This document shows, in pieces, positions 16,446 to 25,075 of a stretch of 64,000 nucleotides of DNA. A model generated the notes under the pieces. It made no database searches, was not told where the DNA came from, and worked only from the letters and a program-made list of their open reading frames with translations. The position numbers and the translations under genes were made by a program. The stretch comes from Bradyrhizobium macuxiense (GTDB taxonomy: Bacteria; Pseudomonadota; Alphaproteobacteria; Rhizobiales; Xanthobacteraceae), in assembly GCF_007993935.1 (NCBI RefSeq), contig NZ_VITY01000006.1, positions 1 through 64,000 on the forward strand, read 5' to 3'. Each line of letters starts with the position of its first letter. Position 1 is the stretch's first letter.

Positions 16446-17381
16446 ATGCGAAATTTCTTTGTGGTTGCAGCCATCGCTGCATTCCTCGAACCGGCGGCCG
16501 CCGAACAGGCCCCGCCCGCATCATCGGCGGGCGCGCAACTGACGCATAAGATGAATGCCTATGTCGGGTGCATCAACCGTCTCTCGGCACGATCGTACGA
16601 ATCCCGCGACCGCTACTTTTCCTGGGCCGCCAAGAGCGGTCCCACCGGCAAGGAGCGGATCATTTACGGCACCTACACGATCTACGACACCTCCGACTGC
16701 AAGACGAGCGTCGCGGCTGCCAATGCGGCGGACCCGCACGATGCCGAGCTTGAGGCTGCGGCGAATGCCTATGTTGCAGCCGTCACCACGCTCGAGCCGC
16801 TGTTGAAGGAGGCCGACGACTACTATTCGCAGGAGAATTACAAGGACGACAAGATGGTCAAGGGCAAGGCGCTGCATCCGCGCCTGGTCGCGGCGTGGGA
16901 TGCGTTTGCCAGCGCCGACAAGGCGCTGCGGGCCGGCGTCGAGGCCATCAATGACAAACGCGCCGCCGAACAGCTCGCCGCGATCGAGGCGAGCGAAGGC
17001 CGCAAGTCGCACTACTATGTCGAGGCGCTGATGATCCAGGCCAAGCGCGTGCTTCGCGCGCAGCAGGCCGACAAACCCGACATCGACGCGATAACCCAGG
17101 CGCTCAACGAGTACGAGACCACGGTGAAGGCAACCGAGGACGCCTCCGGCAAGGACGGCGACGTCAAGCTCGGCTCGATGTTCATCGGCAGCGCCAAATC
17201 ATTCCTCACCACGGCCAAGCAACTGATGCGCCGCGTTCGCGACAAGGTGCCTTACAGCTCGGGTGAGAAGATGATGCTGGGCAACGCCGGCTCCGGCTGG
17301 ATGGTGGAAGGATCGCCGGCTCGGCTGATGCGCGACTACAATCAGCTCGTCGACGGCTACAACCGCGGCGCCCGCATCTGA
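16446..17381 (+). CDS. DUF3829 (YiiG-like) exported protein
   Basis: A 311-residue protein with a short signal peptide (about residues 1-19, ending EPAAA) and the helical DUF3829 domain found in YiiG-type lipoproteins and periplasmic proteins: N-terminal KMNAYVGCINRLS, central ADDYYSQENYKDD and C-terminal LMRDYNQLVDGYN motifs. There is no lipobox cysteine, so it is probably soluble periplasmic. The role of the family is unknown. Start ATG 16446 follows a weak GAGGGCAAAC site. It stands alone between the autotransporter (divergent) and an MFS gene (convergent, across a palindromic repeat). Confidence 0.8.
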   Translation: MRNFFVVAAIAAFLEPAAAEQAPPASSAGAQLTHKMNAYVGCINRLSARSYESRDRYFSWAAKSGPTGKERIIYGTYTIYDTSDCKTSVAAANAADPHDAELEAAANAYVAAVTTLEPLLKEADDYYSQENYKDDKMVKGKALHPRLVAAWDAFASADKALRAGVEAINDKRAAEQLAAIEASEGRKSHYYVEALMIQAKRVLRAQQADKPDIDAITQALNEYETTVKATEDASGKDGDVKLGSMFIGSAKSFLTTAKQLMRRVRDKVPYSSGEKMMLGNAGSGWMVEGSPARLMRDYNQLVDGYNRGARI

Positions 17382-17406
17382 GTGGCGCGCCGAAGTTCCA
17401 GCGCTG

Positions 17407-17488
17407 CGTAGGGTGGATTAGCCCCGAGGCGTAATCCACCGCGACGCAGAGACAGTGGCGGATACGCCTTGCGGCTAATCCGCCTACG
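17407..17488. repeat. cgtagggtggattag palindromic repeat, copy 1
   Basis: Arms cgtagggtggattagcc (17407-17423) and ggctaatccgcctacg (17473-17488), each also containing a smaller hairpin with the internal gcgtaatccacc segment. It fills the space between two convergent genes and could act as a bidirectional terminator. A second copy is at 20345-20428. Confidence 0.8.
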
Positions 17489-17490
17489 AT

Positions 17491-18825
17491 TCACGTACCC
17501 GTGTCATTCACGTTCAGATCGACGCCCTGCGGGTCCTTGATGGTCGACACTGTGATCAGCGAGATCAGCGACAGCACCGCGATGTAGACGCCGACGCGCC
17601 AGGATTGGCCGTAGGTGCCGATGATCCATTGCGCGATCATCGGCGCGAAGGCGCCGCCGAAGATGGCGCCGAGCGCGTAGCCGATCGAGACGCCGGAGTA
17701 GCGCACCTTGGCCGGAAACAGCTCGGCGTAGAGCGCCGCCTGCGGGCCATAGGACAAACCAAGCGCGATGGTGAGGCCGACGGCGCTGATGAAGAACAGC
17801 AAGAGGTTCTTGCTGTCGATCAAAAACCACATCGGCACCGCCCACAGCACCATCAACCCGTAGCCGATCTGGAAGCAGCGCACGCGGCCGATTTTGTCGC
17901 CGAGGATGCCGCCCAAGAGCGTGAAGATGAACCAGCTCACCGCCGCCAGCGTGCCGATCAGCAGCAGCTGGTCGGACGGCATCTTCAGCGTGTTGGCCCC
18001 ATAGCTGATGATGAACGCGATCAGGATGTAGCCGGCCGCATTGTTGGCCATGAAGATCAGCGCTGTGCGGAAAATCTCCTTGGCATGATTGCGCATCAAT
18101 TCCTTCAGCGGCGCGGAGGATTCCCGGTGCCGGCGCTGCATCGCCTTGAACACCGGCGATTCCTCCACGGTGCGCCGGATCACGATGCCGACGACGATCA
18201 GCAGGATCGACAGAAGGAACGGGATGCGCCAGCCCCATTCGATCATCGCCTGCTTGCCGAGCGTCGTGGTGAGCACCCACAACACGCCGGTCGCCAGGAT
18301 CATGCCGAGCGGCGTGCCGATCTGCGGGAACGAGCCGAAGAAGCTGCGCTTGTCGCGAGGTGCCGATTCCACCGACATCAGCGCCGCGCCGCCCCATTCG
18401 CCGCCGGCCGAGAAGCCCTGCAGGATGCGCAGCAGAATAAGGAGCGCCGGCGCCCAGGCGCCGATCTGCGCATAGGTCGGCAGCAGGCCGACCAGCGCGG
18501 TCGCAGCGCCCATCAACAACAGCGTGACGACCAGCATGTTCTTGCGGCCGAAGCGGTCGCCGAGATGGCCGCAGACGATGGCCCCGAGCGGGCGGAACAG
18601 GAATGACAGGCCGAGCGTCGCAAACGAGACGATCTGCGCCAGCAGCGGATTGTTGGCGTTCATCGGCGCGAAGAACAGCGCGCCGAACACCAGGCCCGCC
18701 GCCTGGGCGTAGACGAAGAAGTCGTACCATTCGATGGTGGTGCCGACGAGCGTTGCGGTGAGGACCTTGCGCTCCTCATCCGACAGCGTAGCGCCGCGCG
18801 AGCGCGCGGATAGTTCGATGGACAT
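17491..18825 (-). CDS. MFS transporter, metabolite:H+ symporter (MHS) family
   Basis: A 444-residue, 12-helix major facilitator carrier. The N-terminal GTTIEWYDFFVYAQAAGLVFG is the signature of the MHS subfamily (ShiA, ProP, KgtP, citrate carriers), followed by GAIVCGHLGDRFGRKNMLV between helices 2 and 3 and GGEWGGAALMSVE in helix 5. It should import a carboxylate or zwitterion with protons across the inner membrane; the substrate is not predictable. ATG 18825 has GGGGAGG six bases upstream; the frame extends further but without signals. Stands alone, converging on the DUF3829 gene. Confidence 0.88.
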   Translation of the reverse strand: MSIELSARSRGATLSDEERKVLTATLVGTTIEWYDFFVYAQAAGLVFGALFFAPMNANNPLLAQIVSFATLGLSFLFRPLGAIVCGHLGDRFGRKNMLVVTLLLMGAATALVGLLPTYAQIGAWAPALLILLRILQGFSAGGEWGGAALMSVESAPRDKRSFFGSFPQIGTPLGMILATGVLWVLTTTLGKQAMIEWGWRIPFLLSILLIVVGIVIRRTVEESPVFKAMQRRHRESSAPLKELMRNHAKEIFRTALIFMANNAAGYILIAFIISYGANTLKMPSDQLLLIGTLAAVSWFIFTLLGGILGDKIGRVRCFQIGYGLMVLWAVPMWFLIDSKNLLLFFISAVGLTIALGLSYGPQAALYAELFPAKVRYSGVSIGYALGAIFGGAFAPMIAQWIIGTYGQSWRVGVYIAVLSLISLITVSTIKDPQGVDLNVNDTGT

Positions 18826-19092
18826 GTGGCCTCCCCAAAGACGTTCTTCGCCGTGCGGGCGTGGATGGCGGCGATGCGCCTGCCCTGCACGGGTGCTGGT
18901 ACCGGGATAGCAGAGCTTTCCGCGCGGCACGAGGAAATAGTTGCAGCAGCAACGATAATGCGCCGACCGATGCCCTCCGGGCCGGTTCCATGACCGGGTT
19001 ACCTCACCCGCCGCCGACGGTCTCCCATCCCAAAACGCCGATTGTGCAACGCAGCAAGGCCGCTATGATCCCTGCTCTCCAAGAGGTCTTAA

Positions 19093-20340
19093 GTGTCTGA
19101 CATCAATGCCGATGCCTGGGTATCCTCAGGCCACCGCCCGATGGGCTTTCCGGAATTCGTCGTCGTCATCGCTTCCATCATGGCGCTGAACCCGCTGGCG
19201 ATGGACATGATGCTGCCGGCGCTGCCGAACATCCGTTCCGCGTTTCAGATCGCCGACGCCAACCGCCCGCAGATGGTGCTGTCGATCTTCCTGGTCGGCT
19301 TCGGGGTCGGCCAGTTCGTGATGGGCCCGCTATCGGACCGCTTCGGCCGCCGCCCGGTGCTGCTCGGCGGCATGACCGTCTACACCATCGCCGGCCTGCT
19401 CGCGATCATGGCGCCGTCGTTCGAGACGCTGCTGTTGGCGCGCGCGCTGCAAGGGCTCGGCACCGCGGCAACCCGCGTGATCGCGACCTCGATCGTGCGC
19501 GACTGCTACGCCGGACGTCGCATGGCGAGCGTGATGTCGCTCGCGATGATGGTGTTCATCGCAGTGCCCGTGATCGCGCCGTCATTCGGCCAGGCGGTGA
19601 TGCTGCTGACGCATTGGCGCGGCATCTTCGTGCTCTTGATGATCTACGGCGTGATCGCGCTCGCCTGGAGCGCGATGCGGATGCCCGAGACGCTCCCTAA
19701 GGAACTGCGCAAGTCGCTGGCGATCCCGGAGGTGCTGTCCGCGTTCCGCCAGACCGTCACCAACCGCCAGACCCTCGGCTATGCGCTCGCCGCCGGCGGC
19801 GTGCAGGGCTCGCTGTTTGCCTTCGTGTTCTCGTCGCAGCAGATCTTCACCGAGGTGTTCAAGCTCGGGCATTACTTCCCGGTCGCCTTCGCGGCCTGCG
19901 CGGTCGGCGTCGCGATCGCCGGCTTCCTCAATTCGCGCATCGTCGGCCGCATCGGCATGCGCGTGATCTCGCATGCCGCACTGACCGGCTTTGCCGTGGT
20001 CGCCGGGGTGCTGTTCCTTACGGTGAAGACCGGCATGCTGTCGTTGCCGCTGTTCATGGCGCTGTCGAGCCTGATGATGTTCGCGTTCGGGCTGATGATG
20101 GCGAACTTCACCGCGCTTGCGATGGAGCCGCAGGGCAAGATCGCCGGCACCGCCTCCTCGCTCTACGGCACGATCACCACGCTGCTCGGGATCGGCGTCG
20201 GCACCACGATCGGCCAGGATTACGACGGCACGCTGCTGCCGTTCGCGACCGGCTTCTTCCTGTGCACGCTGGCCGCGCTCGCCGTGGTGCTGGTGACGGA
20301 GAGGGGCCGCATGTTCCGGCCGCATCATCATCCGATTTGA
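19093..20340 (+). CDS. Bcr/CflA-type multidrug efflux MFS transporter
   Basis: A 415-residue, 12-helix drug:H+ antiporter. ALNPLAMDMMLPALPNI in helix 1, GQFVMGPLSDRFGRRPVLL (motif A) and ARALQGLGTAATRVIATSIVRD (motif B/C region) are characteristic of the DHA1 Bcr/CflA branch (bicyclomycin, chloramphenicol and other exporters). The start is GTG 19093 behind AAGAGGTCTTAA; no ATG fits the N-terminal helix better. Upstream 18826-19092 contains no gene. The stop is four bases before the palindromic repeat at 20345. Confidence 0.88.
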   Translation: MSDINADAWVSSGHRPMGFPEFVVVIASIMALNPLAMDMMLPALPNIRSAFQIADANRPQMVLSIFLVGFGVGQFVMGPLSDRFGRRPVLLGGMTVYTIAGLLAIMAPSFETLLLARALQGLGTAATRVIATSIVRDCYAGRRMASVMSLAMMVFIAVPVIAPSFGQAVMLLTHWRGIFVLLMIYGVIALAWSAMRMPETLPKELRKSLAIPEVLSAFRQTVTNRQTLGYALAAGGVQGSLFAFVFSSQQIFTEVFKLGHYFPVAFAACAVGVAIAGFLNSRIVGRIGMRVISHAALTGFAVVAGVLFLTVKTGMLSLPLFMALSSLMMFAFGLMMANFTALAMEPQGKIAGTASSLYGTITTLLGIGVGTTIGQDYDGTLLPFATGFFLCTLAALAVVLVTERGRMFRPHHHPI

Positions 20341-20344
20341 TCAT

Positions 20345-20428
20345 CGTAGGGTGGGTTAGCCGAAGGCGTAACCCACCATCTTTCTCGCAGGCGGCGCGGC
20401 GGATTACGCTTTGCTAATCCGCCCTACG
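20345..20428. repeat. cgtagggtgggttag palindromic repeat, copy 2
   Basis: Arms cgtagggtgggttagc (20345-20360) and gctaatccgccctacg (20413-20428). The right half overlaps the last eight codons and the stop of the DUF983 gene. It lies between convergent genes like copy 1. Confidence 0.82.
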
Positions 20429-20832
20429 CGATTCCGCGTCGCTTGCACGGGCACAGCACGCCGCCGCGTCGCCGCAAATCCCTCCATCCCGAGCTGCCAC
20501 TGCAGTCCGACGATCGCGCCCTTGGTCGGCTGCAGCAGCGCGAGCGCGCTGAACAATGTCACCGGCAGCCAGATCGCCAGTTGCAGCCAGGCCGGCGGCG
20601 CGTAGGTCATCTCCATCCAGAGCAGTGCCGGCACCACGACGTGGCCGACCACGACGATCACGAGATAGGCCGGGAAATCGTCCGCGCGCTGCGGCGTGAA
20701 GTCCTCGCCGCAGAGCTCGCAATGGTCGGCAACTTTGAGGAAGCGGCCGAACAGATGGCCGCGCCCGCAGTTCGGGCACTTCATGGTGAAGCCGCGCAAC
20801 ATCGCCTTTGGCAGGGAAACCGTCTCGGTCAT
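20404..20832 (-). CDS. DUF983 zinc-ribbon membrane protein
   Basis: A 142-residue protein: a four-cysteine zinc ribbon at residues 19-43 (CPNCGRGHLF... HCELCGEDF), then two transmembrane helices (about 55-75 and 83-102). DUF983 proteins are small inner-membrane proteins of alphaproteobacteria, in some genomes near cytochrome oxidase assembly genes; function is unknown. The last residues (VGRISKA) and the stop are encoded by a palindromic repeat, so the native C-terminus was probably replaced. Start ATG 20832 is inside a run of gtc-rich codons and diverges from the MocR regulator. Confidence 0.85.
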   Translation of the reverse strand: MTETVSLPKAMLRGFTMKCPNCGRGHLFGRFLKVADHCELCGEDFTPQRADDFPAYLVIVVVGHVVVPALLWMEMTYAPPAWLQLAIWLPVTLFSALALLQPTKGAIVGLQWQLGMEGFAATRRRAVPVQATRNRVGRISKA

Positions 20833-20874
20833 CGTCGTCGTCCTGGTCGTTGTCCTTGACCTGATCTAACGATC

Positions 20875-20903
20875 CATACAATATGCTTCGATTAGCATAC
20901 AAT
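20875..20903. promoter_or_regulatory. Direct and inverted repeats upstream of the MocR gene
   Basis: CATACAAT occurs at 20875-20882 and 20896-20903 (21-base spacing, two helical turns), and TATGCT (20882-20887) with AGCATA (20894-20899) forms an inverted pair between them. MocR-type regulators typically bind two direct repeats near their own divergent promoter. It lies 23 bases before the regulator's ATG. Confidence 0.6.
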
Positions 20904-20925
20904 CAAAGACAAAGCGTCAGATTGC

Positions 20926-22302
20926 ATGGATTGGATCCCTACAGTTTCGGAATGGCACGGCCCGATGTTCCTGCGCATCGTCGATGCGCTCGCCGCCGAT
21001 ATCGCGAGCGGCCGGCTTGTGCGCGGCCAGCGGCTGCCGACCCATCGCGCGCTGGCGACCGCGCTCGATATCGATCTGACCACGGTGACGCGCGCCTATG
21101 GCGAAGCGCGGCGGCGCGGGCTGCTCGACGCCCGCGTCGGCCAGGGCACCTTCGTGTCGGAGACCACGGCGCGCGCGGCGTCCGACTTGCCCGCCCCCGT
21201 CAACATCGACCTGTCGATGAACCTGCCGCCGCAGCCGGTCGAGGCCAATCTCGATCTGCGCATCGCACAGGGACTTGCGACCATCCGGTCCGAAGCGGGG
21301 TTCTCCACCTATCTCGGCTATACGCGTCCCGGCGGCACTGCTGACGAGCGCGAGGTCGGTGCCGCGTGGCTCGCGCCGCGCGTGCCGAACGCATCGGCCG
21401 ACCGGATCGTGATCTATCCAGGTTCGCAGGCGATCATCTTCAACGCCCTGCTGGCGCTGACGTCGCCCGGCGATGTCGTACTGACGGAGGCACTGACGTT
21501 TCCCGGCATCAAGGCTGCGGCCGCGCGGCTCGATGTTAGGCTGGTCGGCGTTGCGATGGACGCTGAGGGCGCGCGGCCCGACGCGCTCGACGAGGCCTGC
21601 CGCAAGCACAGACCGAAGGCGGTCTATCTGATCCCGACGCAGCAGAACCCGACCACCGCAACGATGGGCGCGGTGCGCCGGAAGGCGATCGCCGACATCA
21701 TCAGGAAGCGCAGCTGCGTGCTGATCGAGGACGATGTCTACGGCCCGCTCGAACCGCAGGTGGCACCGATTGCCACGCTGATCCCCGAACGCACTTACCT
21801 TGCCGCGAGCATCGCGAAATGCATCGCGCCCGCCTTGCGCGTCGCCTATCTGCTGGCGCCCGACGCCGCCGCCGAGCAGCGGATGCGCGCCGGCATGCAG
21901 GCCACCATGCAGATGCCGCCATCGCTGATGGTGGCGCTGGTGACGCAATGGCTGCGCTCCGGCGTTGCCGCCGAGATCATCCGCGCCATCCGCAACGAGG
22001 CGGCGGCGCGCCAGCAGCTCGCGGCCCGCTTCCTCAAGGGCGTCAGCTATGCGGCGCGGCCGGCCAGCCACCATCTCTGGATGCCGTTGCCAAAACATTT
22101 CGACGGCACCGACCTGCTCTCGCATCTGATGCGCAACGGCCTCGCGGTGGTCGGCGAAGACGCCTTTGCGGCCGGAGAAGCCGCACCGCGCGGCCTGCGC
22201 CTCTCGCTCGGTGCCGCCCGCAACCGCGCCGAGCTGAGCCAGGCGCTGCAGGTGCTGTCGAATGCCGTACGCACGCCGGTCGGCGCAACGCAAATTGTGT
22301 AA
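20926..22302 (+). CDS. MocR-type GntR regulator with aminotransferase domain
   Basis: A 458-residue PLP-dependent regulator. Residues about 12-80 are a GntR winged helix (GQRLPTHRALATALDIDLTTVTRAYGEARRRGLL), linked to a fold-type I aminotransferase domain with the NPTT segment at 241-244 and Lys298 in LAASIAKCIAPALRVAYL as the PLP lysine. Such proteins usually control vitamin B6, taurine, GABA or transport genes. Candidate target: its own promoter and the divergent DUF983 gene, given the repeats at 20875-20903. Because the enzyme domain keeps the lysine, PLP or an amino-PLP adduct is the likely effector (inference). Confidence 0.88.
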   Translation: MDWIPTVSEWHGPMFLRIVDALAADIASGRLVRGQRLPTHRALATALDIDLTTVTRAYGEARRRGLLDARVGQGTFVSETTARAASDLPAPVNIDLSMNLPPQPVEANLDLRIAQGLATIRSEAGFSTYLGYTRPGGTADEREVGAAWLAPRVPNASADRIVIYPGSQAIIFNALLALTSPGDVVLTEALTFPGIKAAAARLDVRLVGVAMDAEGARPDALDEACRKHRPKAVYLIPTQQNPTTATMGAVRRKAIADIIRKRSCVLIEDDVYGPLEPQVAPIATLIPERTYLAASIAKCIAPALRVAYLLAPDAAAEQRMRAGMQATMQMPPSLMVALVTQWLRSGVAAEIIRAIRNEAAARQQLAARFLKGVSYAARPASHHLWMPLPKHFDGTDLLSHLMRNGLAVVGEDAFAAGEAAPRGLRLSLGAARNRAELSQALQVLSNAVRTPVGATQIV

Positions 22303-22410
22303 ATTTCGATACTCGCGCGGGAATAATCCTGCTCAAAAATGATTATGGTGCGCGGGAGCGCTTTGGCTAAAACCAGGGCGTTCAGGGCATCAGGCAGGGC
22401 GGGCTTTTCA

Positions 22411-23709
22411 ATGTCATACGGATATGATCGGGCAGTCCACATTGCCGTGCGGACGCTTCGCGCGGCAGTGGCCGCGGTCGCTTGTCTTGCGCTTGTCGCA
22501 TCGGGCGCGGCGCGCGCCTCCGACGCCCCCGCCCCGTCGCCGGAAAAGCTCGAACGCATCACCGCGTTCTTCGACAACGAGGTCGCGAGCGGCAAGCTGC
22601 CCGGTGCGGTCATCCTGATCCAGCAACACGGCAAGCCGGTCTACCTGAAGACCTTCGGCTATCGTGACGTCACGACCAAGTCGCCGATGCGGCCGGACAC
22701 GATGTTCGCATTGCATTCGATGACCAAGCCGATCACCAACACCGCCGCGATGATGCTGGTCGACGACGGGAAGCTCTCGCCACAGGACCCGCTGTCGAAG
22801 TACATTCCGGCCTTCGCCGACGTGAAGGTCGCGATCGAGCCGGATGGCGGCAACGATCCGGCCAAGGTCGAGCTGGTGCCGCCGATCCGCCCGGTCACGA
22901 TCGAAGACCTGATGCGGCACACCTCGGGCATCACCTACGAATATATCGGCGCCGACTGGATCCAGAAGATCTATCGCGACGGCCATCTGTTCGACGGCAA
23001 GTTCGACAACAAGGAATTCACCGCGCGGCTTGCCAAGCTGCCGCTGTCGCGGCAGCCCGGCACGCTGTGGCGCTATGGTCATTCCACCGACGTGCTCGGC
23101 CGGGTGATCGAGATCGTCTCGGGCAAAACGCTCTATCAGTTCGAGAAGGAGCTCATCTTCGATCCCCTCAAGATGAACGACACCAGATATGTGCTCGATG
23201 CGGAGACCGAACGGACGCGATTGGCCGAGCCGCTTCCGTCTGACACGATCCTGATCGACGGGGAGAACGACCGCCGCGCGCATCCGGAGTGGGAATCCGG
23301 CGGCGGCGGCCTGGTGTCGACCATTCTCGATTATGCGCGCTTCGCCCAGATGTTGCTCAACGGCGGCGAGCTCGACGGCAAGCGCTATCTGAGCCCGGCT
23401 GCGTTCAAGGACATGACGAGGGACCATATCGGGCCGGGCTCCGGCGTCGGCCGCGACTACTGGTATTTCCCCGGCGACGGCTTCGGTTATGGCTACGGCA
23501 TCGCGGTGCGCACCGATCCCGGCATTGCCAAGCCGCCGCCGCCCGGCTCGATCGGCGAGTTGAAATGGGACAGCGGCAGCGGAACCTATTTCGGCGTCGA
23601 TCCGAAGCTCGACATGATCTACATCATGCTCGAGCAGACCCAGAACGAGCGCCAGCGCATCACGCCGGCATTCCGCAAGCTGGTGTACGACGCATTCAAC
23701 CCGGACTGA
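22411..23709 (+). CDS. Exported serine hydrolase of the beta-lactamase/EstB family
   Basis: A 432-residue class C beta-lactamase-fold hydrolase. A signal peptide covers about residues 1-37 (core VAAVACLALVASGAARA). The SxxK motif is Ser103-Met-Thr-Lys106, and the second motif is Tyr222-Gly-His224, with His where penicillin-binding enzymes have Asn. The family includes esterases, D-aminopeptidases and transesterases; true beta-lactamase activity is unlikely. ATG 22411 begins the signal peptide behind AGGGCGGG; an in-frame ATG at 22339 would add 24 non-hydrophobic residues. It stands alone after the MocR gene. Confidence 0.82.
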   Translation: MSYGYDRAVHIAVRTLRAAVAAVACLALVASGAARASDAPAPSPEKLERITAFFDNEVASGKLPGAVILIQQHGKPVYLKTFGYRDVTTKSPMRPDTMFALHSMTKPITNTAAMMLVDDGKLSPQDPLSKYIPAFADVKVAIEPDGGNDPAKVELVPPIRPVTIEDLMRHTSGITYEYIGADWIQKIYRDGHLFDGKFDNKEFTARLAKLPLSRQPGTLWRYGHSTDVLGRVIEIVSGKTLYQFEKELIFDPLKMNDTRYVLDAETERTRLAEPLPSDTILIDGENDRRAHPEWESGGGGLVSTILDYARFAQMLLNGGELDGKRYLSPAAFKDMTRDHIGPGSGVGRDYWYFPGDGFGYGYGIAVRTDPGIAKPPPPGSIGELKWDSGSGTYFGVDPKLDMIYIMLEQTQNERQRITPAFRKLVYDAFNPD

Positions 23710-23726
23710 GCTGCCGCTGGTCGCCC

Positions 23727-23763
23727 CGTCATTGCGAGGAGCGAAGCGACGAAGCAATCCATC
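23727..23763 (+). repeat. cattgcgag / gaagcaatccat repeat, copy 2 (half element)
   Basis: cgtcattgcgaggagcgaag... through gaagcaatccatc; only the left half of the element at 24955-25039 is present. Confidence 0.75.
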
Positions 23764-23929
23764 TATCCGCTTCAGCTTCCCTTGCGCTATATACTATCGT
23801 ATATATCGAGGCGACAAGGCAGGCGGGTGAACAATCCGGTCGGGAACCCTGCAACAACAAACCATCGGCCGGAGACGATCGCCTCACAATTCTGCCTGGT
23901 CCAACCAGGTTCATTGAGGAAACGCGATC

Positions 23930-24934
23930 ATGATAAGAAAGAATGGCGACGCGGGGCATCCGCGCGCAACGGGAGAACTGCTCAATATCCGCCGCGCAAC
24001 ACTCAACAGCGCTGCGGCCGTCATCCTTACGCTCGGCATCGCAGGCATGGCCCGCGCCGAAACGGCTCCGGTCGGCGTTCCCGACAAGAGTTTTCCGGAG
24101 AGCGTGACCTCGACCTCCGACGGCACGCTTTATGTCGGCAGCTTCAACCATGGCGGCGTGACCAAGATCTCCGGCGGCAAGGCCGAGCAGCTGGTCAAGC
24201 CGGGTGCCGCCGACAGCCGCTCGACGCTCGGCGTACTCGCCGACGAGAAGAGCGGCACGCTCTATGTCTGCTCCAACGACATCAGTGCGATGGGCGTCGC
24301 CGGGCCGAGCGACACCAAGGGCGCGTGGCTGAAAACCTTCGATCTCAAGAGCGGCGCGCCAAAGGGCAGCTTTGCCTTGAGCGATCCGAAATCGTTCTGC
24401 AACGACATAGCGGTCGGGACCGACGGCACCGCCTATGTCAGCGATTCCTTCGCGCCGTTCGTCTACAGCTTGAAGCCCGGCGGCACCGCGCTCGCGACCT
24501 TCGCGACCGATCCGCAGCTCGCGCCGACCAAGGACGGCGTCGGGCTCGACGGGATTGCGATCGGTGCCGACGGCAATCTCTATGTCACGACCTTCATTCC
24601 GGCCAAGCTGTTCAAGATCGAGATGAAGGACGGCAAGGCCGGCGCCGTGACGGAGCTGAAGCCGTCGCGGCCGCTCGACCACGCCGACGCGCTGCGCGCC
24701 CATGGCAGCGGTTTCCTGCTGATTGAGGGCAACGGCAAGCTCGACAAGGTCACGGTGAAGGGCAGCGACGCCACGATCGACACCATCAAGGAAGGCCTTG
24801 CCGAACCGGTCTCGGTGACGCAGGTCGGTGATGTCGGCTGGATCGCCGAAGGTAAGCTGTCCTACGTGATCGGCGAGAACAAGGGCAAGGACCCCGGCCC
24901 GTTCAAGCTGACACCGGTCGCGCTGCCGAAGTGA
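23930..24934 (+). CDS. SMP-30/gluconolactonase/NHL-like exported protein
   Basis: A 334-residue protein with an N-terminal signal-anchor (hydrophobic residues about 28-44, ending MARAE) followed by repeated beta-propeller blades of the form GTLYVGSFNHGGVTKI, GTAYVSDSFAPFVYSL and GNLYVTTFIPAKLFKI, as in SMP-30/gluconolactonase and strictosidine synthase-like proteins. An actual lactonase would bind a divalent metal through Glu/Asn/Asp residues; these cannot be assigned with certainty. ATG 23930 follows GAGGAAAC. It is bracketed by two copies of the cattgcgag repeat, with no operon partner. Confidence 0.75.
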   Translation: MIRKNGDAGHPRATGELLNIRRATLNSAAAVILTLGIAGMARAETAPVGVPDKSFPESVTSTSDGTLYVGSFNHGGVTKISGGKAEQLVKPGAADSRSTLGVLADEKSGTLYVCSNDISAMGVAGPSDTKGAWLKTFDLKSGAPKGSFALSDPKSFCNDIAVGTDGTAYVSDSFAPFVYSLKPGGTALATFATDPQLAPTKDGVGLDGIAIGADGNLYVTTFIPAKLFKIEMKDGKAGAVTELKPSRPLDHADALRAHGSGFLLIEGNGKLDKVTVKGSDATIDTIKEGLAEPVSVTQVGDVGWIAEGKLSYVIGENKGKDPGPFKLTPVALPK

Positions 24935-24954
24935 GGATCGGGTACATCTAGCCG

Positions 24955-25039
24955 CGTCATTGCGAGGAGCGACAGCGACGAAGCAATCCATCTTGCCGCA
25001 TGCGCGGTGACAATGGATTGCTTCGCTCGCAGTGACGGG
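24955..25039. repeat. cattgcgag / gaagcaatccat repeat, copy 3
   Basis: Full element with inner arms CGAAGCAATCCAT (24979-24991) and ATGGATTGCTTCG (25013-25025), both identical to copy 1. It lies between convergent genes. Confidence 0.82.
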
Positions 25040-25075
25040 GACGGGCCGCGGCGCACGACCGGGCCGTACGGTTGC

